Shown here piece by piece: positions 56,972 through 64,000 of a stretch of DNA of 64,000 nt. Numbering within the stretch: the stretch's first letter is position 1; every line of letters begins with the position of its first letter. Location of the stretch: assembly GCA_958450325.1 (NCBI GenBank), contig OY288256.1, forward strand, positions 16,028,557-16,092,556, written 5' to 3'. Position numbers and translations under genes: made by a program. Below the pieces are notes generated by a model. It did not search any database, was not told where the DNA came from, and saw only the letters and a program-made list of their open reading frames with translations. This stretch comes from Agrostemma githago (taxonomy: Eukaryota; Streptophyta; Magnoliopsida; Caryophyllales; Caryophyllaceae).

Positions 56972-58014
56972 ATGGATTCAATGACCGCATCATCGACTTC
57001 AACGGTTGATAAGCAACTAATCGAGTATAACAATGGTGAGTTTCAGTGTTTCATTCACGTTTTTATTCGTTTTTTCTTCATGGATTTCAATAGTCATATT
57101 GCTTTCAATTTGCGTTTTCATATCAATGTTTTATCGCGTCGAATTGCGTTTTTGTTTACGTCGATCTTCATGTTTATAGTGCTTTCATTGTCATTTCGTA
57201 TCACAGTTTCGTATCAATTTGCGTTTTTTTGATGTCATTGCGTTTTGATATCACAGTTTCGTATCAATGGTATTTTGATATCTCGATCTCTATAGATTAC
57301 AGGTCTTTATGCTTTTTATTAAGATTTTCCCTAATATCCATTGATTCTATTTTTTTGATTTCAGTTAACGCAGATTCGTCGTTGAAGTAACATGCCTTCT
57401 GAGTTAAAGTAACACTTAATTGCAATTACAGTAACACAAATGAACGTTCAGGAAAAGGGTTTTTATGATATGCTAGAGTAACGTATTGTACACGTTAGGG
57501 TAACACCACTTATGAATTACAGTAACACATTATTTGCATTGATGTAACGCTGTTTGATTTTGTGCAGGTAGTTGCGCCAGAGATGCGAACGCACAAGACA
57601 ACACTGGAAAAGGTGGAATTTAATTCGTTTGATTAATTGTGGATTATTATGGTTCATTGATATTATTGTTTCACCGATATTATTGTTTTGCTTTATGTTG
57701 AAGCATACATGGCATTGAAGTAACACAAGTAATGAATTACAGTAATACCTAATTTTAATTAGAGTAACACAAAAATGTAACACTAAAAAAGGGTTTTTGG
57801 CGCTGACGTTGGAGTAACATCTTTTTAGAGTTAAAGTAATGCAACTTAGGAGTTACAGTAACACTTATGCCCATGGGCCTGACTTTTCTTAATTTTTGGC
57901 AGGAAGCATTGGTAAAGAGCCGAATGCACAGGAATGGTGCAGAGATGTGGGTAAGGTTTTCACTCCGTACTGAAGAAGACACAGAGGAAGACGAGGATGA
58001 ACAAGTGTTTTGAT
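56972..58014 (+). pseudogene. FAR1-type transposase, 5' exons fused to the last codons (copy 3)
   Basis: The first exon starts MDSMTASSTSTVDKQLIEY. Small exons follow with RDANAQDNTGK (about 57570) and GSIGKEPNAQEWCRDVGK (about 57902). At about 57970 the text jumps from the FTPY segment to TEEDTEEDEDEQVF, the acidic end of the full gene. The deletion joint lies at GTAC/TGAAGAAGAC. Confidence 0.75.
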
Positions 58015-58930
58015 AATACTCGTGTTCTTTGACATTACAAGATTTTTTTCTTTTTTCCTGGTTTACACGAAAAACTAATGTTGTACACATTTTTGCAATT
58101 AACACTATATTTATTTAATAAATGTGTTTTTGGTTAGAGTAACATCTCATATGCGTTGAAGTAACACTATTAATTTGTTACAGTAACAGAAAAAATGCAT
58201 TGTAGTAACTGAGGACAGCAGTGTTGTTCATTCATTGAAAGAGTACCAATATTGGTGATTGCAATATCATTGTACTAACGGCATTAATCACTTAAAGTAA
58301 CATAATTTGTTCATTAAAGTAACACACACAGTGCTTCGGTGTAACACACAGATTGTGAGACCAAAGAAAATTGTGTTAATTTCAATAATCCCCATAGTAA
58401 CACCAACAGTGAATTAGAGTAACAGGTGCAGCTGGTCATTGTAACAGAGTTTCACAGCTTCAATGTATTGGTGATAGTCAAAATACCAATGTAATTAGAC
58501 AGGTAACTAAAGAATAGAGACCATTAAATCGTAGTTACAAAAGAGATGACATGATTCAGTAAACACGCTATTTTTTTCGGCCCTTTGTTGGCTTGCTCTT
58601 GAGACCGTCGATGATTTTTTGTCTAGTGTTCTCATACTTGGCTACGTTTTCCAACAATTGCGATCCCACAGTGTTCCTGTCTGCCAATAGAAGTGTGGAG
58701 TAACATAAGAAGCAGATTAGAGTAACAAATGTACACAATTGAGGGTTTACAAGGATTCAAAGTATCACGAAGATGAGAGTTAAAGTAACACCTCTTATGC
58801 ATTACAGTAACACATGGTTGTCTTTGGAATAACACCGTACATCAAACACAGTAACGAAGCACCCCTTACAGTAACACATCAAGTTTATTACAGTAACAGC
58901 GTATGTGCATTAAAGTAACATTCGATATAT
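57386..58930 (-). repeat. Phased 22-bp GTTACT motif arrays, inverted with MULE copy 3
   Basis: Minus-strand copies, seen as AGTAAC at 57386/57408/57430 and 58296/58318, the latter followed by GTAAC at about 58340, and many between 58140 and 58915. The spacing is again 22 bp. Direction is reversed together with the element. Confidence 0.9.
58568..58696 (-). pseudogene. Ulp1-like C-terminus (copy 3)
   Basis: Minus strand encodes TLLLADRNTVGSQLLENVAK and RQKIIDGLKSKPTKGRKK, then TAG, matching the end of the gene at 51547. Nothing else of the protease remains. Confidence 0.75.
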
Positions 58931-59049
58931 GTTCGTCTGTAGTTGAATTCAATTACACGAAACAGATGAAAACCCAGATAGCAAAACAGTCTTCAGTGAA
59001 AAAAAATTAATTATATGGCACAGACGCAGCAAAATTAATGAATCAATAA

Positions 59050-59540
59050 TTAGCGAAAGAGGTAATGAAATATAACACAGATGTAAACAAAACCTAGATC
59101 TTCAGTAAAATAATAACCTTGCTCGAGTTGAGGACAACGATTGAATTGAGTTGAGCGACAGAGTTCAGTTGAGCGAGTGCTCAAGAATCCTAGAGTTGAG
59201 CGAGCGATTGAGTTGAATTGAAGGATTGAGTGCGAGTTGAAGGATTGAGTGCTCGGGTATGCCTGAGTTGAGCGCAAAAGTTGAAGTTGAAGTTGAGCGA
59301 TTGAGTTTGAGTTGAGCGTTTGAGTGTAAGGCTGTGCTTGAGTTGAGCGAAAAAATTGAGCGAGATGAGAGAAGAGATGAAGATGAAGGGTTTTCTTAAG
59401 CGGGCGTTTGAATGCAAAAAAAATAAATGAGATGAGAGAGAAGGTTGCAGTTGGCGCTAATCTAGGGAGGAAGAGGATTTTTTTATTTTTTTTCCAAAAT
59501 TTGGTAGTTGCTACCTTAATTAGCATATGCAATCTCAACC
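59050..59540 (-). other. Leader region of the deleted Ulp1-like gene (copy 3)
   Basis: Inverted homologue of 45009-45390, with TTGAGTTGAGCG-type repeats. An open frame is present in both copies, but its low complexity speaks against a protein. Confidence 0.5.
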
Positions 59541-59600
59541 ATTAATTTTGTTTAGATCAATGGCTAAGAATAGGACTCATGGACTCAAAAAAGAAAAAGG

Positions 59601-59602
<2 letters not shown>

Positions 59603-59692
<90 letters not shown>
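59603..59692. repeat. (CT)n(AT)n microsatellite at the right end of MULE copy 3
   Basis: About 48 bp of CT followed by about 42 bp of AT. Confidence 0.96.
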
Positions 59693-59695
<3 letters not shown>

Positions 59696-60850
59696 CCATG
59701 AGAACCCTCTCAACCATCAGATCATATTATGAGAATGGATGGCTGAGATTCATTTTGTTTTGTCTGAGTCATTTTTTTCATTTTGTTTTGTCTGAGAACC
59801 ACTCACCCCTCTAATTCCTTTCATCTCCCTTCGTTCACTTCGATCGTCTTCACCATTTCGCCATTTCCTCGTATTCTTCACTCATCGATCGCCTTAATTT
59901 CCAGGTATTTCAACAATTCAATCGTTTAGTTCTTGCAATTTATCGTCAACTTATCATCATCATCATCATCAGGCAATTTATCAACTCGCTAAACTAGATT
60001 AATCAGGGTTGATGTATTATTCAATTCTCAGAAATCTGGAATTAATTAGGTCAGGTTATTATGATTATTATGATTTTAACGATTTTATACTTTCTTCAAC
60101 CCTAATTTCTGAATTTAACTTATTTTTAGGGTTCAATTGTGAAATTATATGTTCAAGTATGTGAAATTGGGGTTTTTAGTGTACTGTATGAATCGTTGTT
60201 GAATAACTCGGTAATTGTACATACTGCATAAACCATGAAGCTGGCTGTAGATTGAAGGTGGGATAAGAACAAGATTGCAACTATATAAGGAAGTTGTTCC
60301 GGGTTTTTTGTTTCCTTTGAGAAGAACCAGAACCAGCAATATTAGAATTAGAGTTTGGCATTGTTGTGAATCAGGAAGCCTAATTGAAAATCAATTGTTT
60401 AATTATTTTTTGGCTTCAATTTTGGTCCAATTTTAGTGTACCTTTGACAATATTGGTGTATTATTTTTAAATTTTACCATACTTTTTCTTATTTTTTCGT
60501 ACTATTTTTCAATTTTAGCGTACCGTTTTTCAATTTTAGCGTACCCTTTTTCAGTTTTAGCGTATCTTTTTTCAGTTTTAGCTTACCATTTTTAAAAGTT
60601 AGTGTACCCTTTTTAAAAGTTAGTGTATCTTGTAACATACATTTTCTTAATTTTATTGTACTCTTTTAAATGTTGATGTACCCTTTTTCAATTTTAGTGT
60701 ATCTTTTTTCAATTTTAATGTATCTTTTTAAATGTTAGTGTTCCTTATAACATACATTTTCTTAATTTTATCGTACCTTTTTTTTAAGGGTAATGTTAGA
60801 AATTTAAGAATATCTTCTATATTTGACATAAAGTTAGAAATTTAAGAATA
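59693..60850. other. Unclassified non-coding element or region beginning GAACCATGAGAACCC
   Basis: Starts right after the AT tract with GAACCATGAGAACCCTCTC, in the style of the neighbouring MULE ends. No credible gene. Contains the phased array at 60430-60790. Confidence 0.4.
60430..60790 (+). repeat. Phased ~21-bp array with motif TTAGYGTAYC
   Basis: Successive units such as CGTACCGTTTTTCAATTTTAG and CGTACCCTTTTTCAGTTTTAG are each about 21 bp, with GTACC or GTATC followed by a T-run. About 14 units, some spaced irregularly. Confidence 0.8.
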
Positions 60851-60852
60851 AA

Positions 60853-60881
60853 CTAGTCGCCATACCCGTGCACCGCACGGG
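60853..60881 (-). mobile_element. Helitron 3' terminus (other end not located)
   Basis: Minus strand: hairpin CCCGTGCGGTGCACGGG, then CTAG at 60856-60853 with flanking T (A at 60852). Same style as 9754 and 13814. The element extends to the right, but I could not find its TC start. Confidence 0.65.
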
Positions 60882-61945
60882 AATATATTGTTTTATGGCA
60901 TTTGTAAATCGTAATTCTGTCTTTTTGCTTCATAGTCCAATATTTATTTTATTATTAATTTATGCATTTTTTGTTTTGATTTCATGTCTTTGTAATTTTA
61001 GTTACTTCCACAGACATTCCTAAATTCTGAATAAAACGGGGGTTAGAAAGATTGAACGATTCAAGTTACAGAAATATATATGACATGTATGTTAAATGAA
61101 TGGTGGGGAAAAAGGGGGAGTAAAAGTGTCCAAACATCCATCAAACATGTCACCACAAGTGTAGCAAGGTGAATTAGACTGAAAATGTGTTTGTAAAAAC
61201 GTAAGCAAGTGAATATAGGCGAAAATGAGATATAACGCTATAAGATGTAATGCTTAACTAATAATTCGTTTTTTAACTTTTATTGGAGAACGTAATCCTC
61301 TTGAATTATGGCTTTTATCTTTTTTAGTTTTTTCTCGCGTCTTTAGTTGAGATTTTCAAATCTAATCTTGGTCTCTTTTCTTCTATGGTTTCTATTGTTA
61401 CGGATGCTTCTTTTACTACCACTTCAGACTTATAACACATTAGGTGTGTTAGTTTTGTTCTTAAAATATAAGCAATGTATTATGAAGTGCTCGTAGTTGA
61501 TGTCCATAATAATTGTTTGTTTACCTCTTGTCTAGCCTTCTCTTCTTCTTTTTAATTGGTGTGTTTACTGCGAAACTCTAATTCTATTTGGGTGGTACAC
61601 TGAGGTTCATATTGAGGTTTGGTTGTAGGTCTAATCGGGTCGCTTTGGTTGTACACTTGGGTGACATATTGAGGTTCATGCTCTATAATAACTTTTGTAT
61701 CCATTATTGTAGGTGATAATACAGTTATGAACTATGGAAGGGGAAGATGAATGGAAGAGGGTGATGAAGCGAGGTGGAGTTAATATGTTTTTCTCTCTTC
61801 TTTCTTAATTGATTGAGTTTTTTTTAATTAAAAATTTTGTTAAATGATTGTCTTTGTTTTTTAACAGACTTCATCGTTTCTTAATTTTATTTGTCAGTTG
61901 GTTTAGTTGTTTGGCCCAAACAAAGCAGAACAAATGACTTTATTA
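60882..61945. other. AT-rich non-coding DNA, probably Helitron interior
   Basis: No open frame with recognisable motif and no RNA gene. Confidence 0.4.
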
Positions 61946-62035
61946 CTCCCTCCTTTCGCTGTCTTTTGTCCCATTTCGTTAAAATACCCTCACAAATAAT
62001 GATGAAATGGGGCAAAAGATTATGAACAAAGGGAG
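61946..62035. mobile_element. Short Stowaway-like MITE (90 bp)
   Basis: The left end CTCCCTCCTTTCGCTGTCTT and right end ATGAACAAAGGGAG form a hairpin with TTTTGTCCCATTTC and GAAATGGGGCAAAA. TA flanks both sides (61944-61945, 62036-62037). Related to the MITE at 7727-7816. Confidence 0.75.
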
Positions 62036-62984
62036 TATAAGATAGTATTAGGGCAATAGCAATGATAACATATAAGGAGTTTCATGTCATTGAGTTAGAG
62101 AATAAAGTTCCTTATATGAAATCGGTTTCTAAAGTAAGGAATTGATTTCATACATGTAAATGAGAGAAAAAAGGGGATCTACAATAAATATATGAAACTT
62201 TTACCATTGGTCGGTGAAATAGAAAGTTTCAAACATTGTTAGATGTACCTTGATGACAATGAAAATATGGTATATGGAACTACAACTATTGCTGCTATTG
62301 CCCTTAGATAAATGATGGATGATGATGGTTTGTTTGAATTTTAATAAATTAATAAATAGATAAGATAGTGCTCTAACATCCCCCCCCCCCCCCCCCCCCT
62401 CTCTCTCTACATTTTTCTTTTCTTCTATTTTATATTTTTTGCTTTCTCAACTTTTGCACGTGATTTTTTTTTGTACGTGAAATTATACAAATAGTGAGAT
62501 ATCGTATTTTAATGTTCGATCTTGTGCTAGTTTCTCCTTTGTTTTTTCTCGTCTACATTGTTGAGTTTGTTGTTCTTGCCCTTTTTTTGGTAAAATGTGA
62601 GGTATTATTATATCATAGACAAAAGGTGACATATACGTGGGATAGCAGTTTTAGCGCTTTAATACATAATACCACTATATAGCAAGCTGGAAACAAAGTC
62701 CAACACACTTAACAATCTATTATTGTTGTTGCCCTTTATTGTGCTTGTTTCTAATTTTGATGTTTCACATCTGTTGTTGTCTATGTCAGTGTTTTTCTAT
62801 TATTTTCCATTATTAGTTGTGTATTAGATTATGATTGATGTAGAGATGCCTCTAAATCTATGATCGACGTGTGGATATGATACTACATCAACTCATCGAT
62901 CAACTTATTATTACAATAACAATACTATGTCAATTATGTGAGAATAAGGTTGTATCGATTGACTCCTACTAATAATGAGTAGCA
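62036..62984. other. Non-coding AT-rich DNA
   Basis: The short frame at 62494-62682 has a hydrophobic stretch but nothing recognisable. I see no gene here. Confidence 0.4.
62380..62409. repeat. Poly-C run and CT repeat
   Basis: Twenty C in a row (62380-62399) followed by CTCTCTCT. The length may be uncertain in the assembly. Confidence 0.9.
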
Positions 62985-63182
62985 TTAAGATGAGTAATGC
63001 AAGCATGAACCCAATGAAGCAGGAACGAATTGATAGTCACGCACATACCGAGTTAGTATGGGCGGTGGAAAAAATCGGGGTCGTCTGCGTCCAACGGCAA
63101 CAGTAAGACGACGTTTGGCGGCGGGAATCAGCTCGATTTCATTGTACACTTGGATGGTGTAATGGGAAAAGCAAGCACCCAT
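62985..63182 (-). CDS. Short hypothetical frame, possibly a captured first exon
   Basis: Starts MGACFSHYTIQVYNEIELIP and continues AAKRRLTVAVGRRRPRFFPP; 65 residues, then a stop. A good splice donor (CTCG/GTATGTG) lies at about 63050, so the real product could be about 45 residues of a first exon. I recognise no family. The start and its upstream sequence are duplicated at about 63523-63540, without the rest of the frame. Given the Helitron end at 60853, a captured gene fragment is possible. Confidence 0.25.
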   Translation of the reverse strand: MGACFSHYTIQVYNEIELIPAAKRRLTVAVGRRRPRFFPPPILTRYVRDYQFVPASLGSCLHYSS

Positions 63183-63990
63183 TGTTATAGGTGGTGGATT
63201 ATAAGGGAGGAAGATGAAAAGGATGTGAGGTGGTTGAAATTTATTGCTTCACTTTGGATTTTACATAACCAATGAAAAAGAAGTTGATGGGTTCTTCACT
63301 TTGGATTCTACATAATCAATGAGGAAGAAGTTGAAGGGTTCTAATGAGGAAGAAGTTGATGAGTTCTTCACTTTGGATTCTACACAATCAATGAAGAAGA
63401 AGTTGAAGGATTCTAACTAATAATAACCGACTTTGGCATTGATTATGTATTCAACTCCCTCCTTTTCAATTTCTACCAAATCACATCACGCCAAGTGTGT
63501 TACCTTAGAATTGAGTATTGCAAGCACCCATTGTTATATGTGGTGAATTATAAGGGAAGAAGACGAAGAGGATGGGAGGTGGCTGAAATTTATTGCTTCA
63601 CCTAGGATTCTACATCATCAATGAGGAAGAAGTTAAAGAGCTTACATTTTAATAATAACCGACTTTGATTGCCTTACCTAGGATTCTAATTCATCAATGA
63701 GGAAGAATTTGATGAGTTTCTCACCTTGGATTCTACCTAATGAATGAGAAAGAAGTTGAAAGAGCTTAAATTTCACCATATTAGCTAATGAGTGAGAAAG
63801 AAGTTGAAAGGTTGTAAGTAATAATAACCGACTTTGATTGCTTTACATAGGATTCTACATCATCAATGAGGAAGAAATTGATGAGTTCCTCACCTTGGAT
63901 TCTACCTAATGAATGAGAAAGAAGTTGAATGGTCCTAACTAATAATAACCGACTTTGTGTATTCAACTTCTGTCTTTTCAATTCCTACCC
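63183..63990. repeat. Locally duplicated region with GAGGAAGAAGTTGA / GGATTCTACATAATCAATG units
   Basis: Units of about 50-110 bp with CTTTGGATTCTACATAATCA, ATGAGGAAGAAGTTGA and AATAATAACCGACTTTG recur many times. A larger block starting GCAAGCACCCATTGTTATA at about 63171 recurs at about 63525. Confidence 0.75.
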
Positions 63991-64000
63991 AATCGCATCG

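Larger units (their letters stand above)
56674..59606. mobile_element. Internally deleted MULE, copy 3, inverted relative to copy 2
   Basis: The left end GTAAGGCTCTTATGAGTCC equals the right end of copy 2. The right end equals the left end of copy 2 (inverted ...TTTTTCTTTTTTGAGTCCATG), though its last bases have become (CT)n. It keeps the first transposase exons, the shared intergenic DNA, the Ulp1 C-terminus and the Ulp1 leader, and lacks everything between. At about 2.9 kb this is a typical non-autonomous deletion derivative. Confidence 0.82.

Noticed and set aside
43268..58930. Phased GTTACT arrays as a CRISPR-like repeat-spacer array
   Set aside because: Plant nuclear DNA, half-conserved 22-bp units scattered in introns, no cas genes; the resemblance is only formal.

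Overview
This window is plant nuclear DNA made almost entirely of transposable elements stacked inside one another. The organism is a eudicot, possibly in the Caryophyllales; that order-level guess rests on general resemblance and is weak. Evidence for a plant: Tat- and Athila-lineage Ty3/gypsy elements, a Ty1/copia element, Stowaway MITEs, Helitrons with CTAG ends, Mutator-like elements (MULEs), a plant-mobile-domain gene, spliceosomal GT..AG introns and TATA boxes. I recognise no ordinary host gene with confidence.

Layout. (1) 1-6548: 5' part of a Tat-lineage Ty3/gypsy element on the minus strand, with an open gag-pro frame running off the window start, a tRNA-Arg-type primer site and a 2.58-kb LTR. 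(2) 6549-15375: AT-rich DNA with nests of small elements. One nest is MITE > LINE > MITE. Another is MITE > 4.3-kb LTR-like unit > Helitron > MITE. A third is a MULE-MITE carrying a Helitron. Most boundaries show target-site duplications. (3) 15722-17035: decayed PB1-like MULE transposase N-terminus. (4) 17036-43232: an Athila element broken in gag by a copia element (19115-43077, duplication CATTC). The copia element is itself broken in gag by a complete 15.5-kb Tat element (26054-41552, duplication CATAC) and in its 3' part by a 3.6-kb LTR-like unit that contains a MULE foldback. (5) 43233-59606: three related MULEs. The largest (about 44931-56356) has two convergent genes: a Ulp1/C48-type cysteine protease gene with two tandem modules (+) and a FAR1-type transposase gene (-). 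A truncated copy lies to its left, and an internally deleted copy lies to its right in inverted orientation. (6) 59607-64000: microsatellite, an unclassified element with a 21-bp phased motif, a Helitron 3' end, a MITE and a locally duplicated region.

Three signals stand out. First, all non-coding DNA of the FAR1/Ulp1 MULE family is filled with a short motif, GTTACTNTAA. It recurs at close to 22 bp (two helical turns), and its direction is fixed relative to the element rather than to the genes. Second, the Tat LTRs carry cassettes of a 12-bp palindrome, ACTCGRYCGAGT, in pairs 21-23 bp apart. One cassette lies just upstream of the LTR TATA box. The same cassette lies in the intron of the element's own antisense gene, and similar palindrome pairs lie in the LTR of the unrelated Athila element. 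Third, the complete Tat element carries an antisense plant-mobile-domain gene with its own TATA box, intron and poly(A) signal.

The coding genes of the elements are mostly disabled by single stops or one-base frameshifts rather than by heavy decay. This fits recent activity followed by early degradation.
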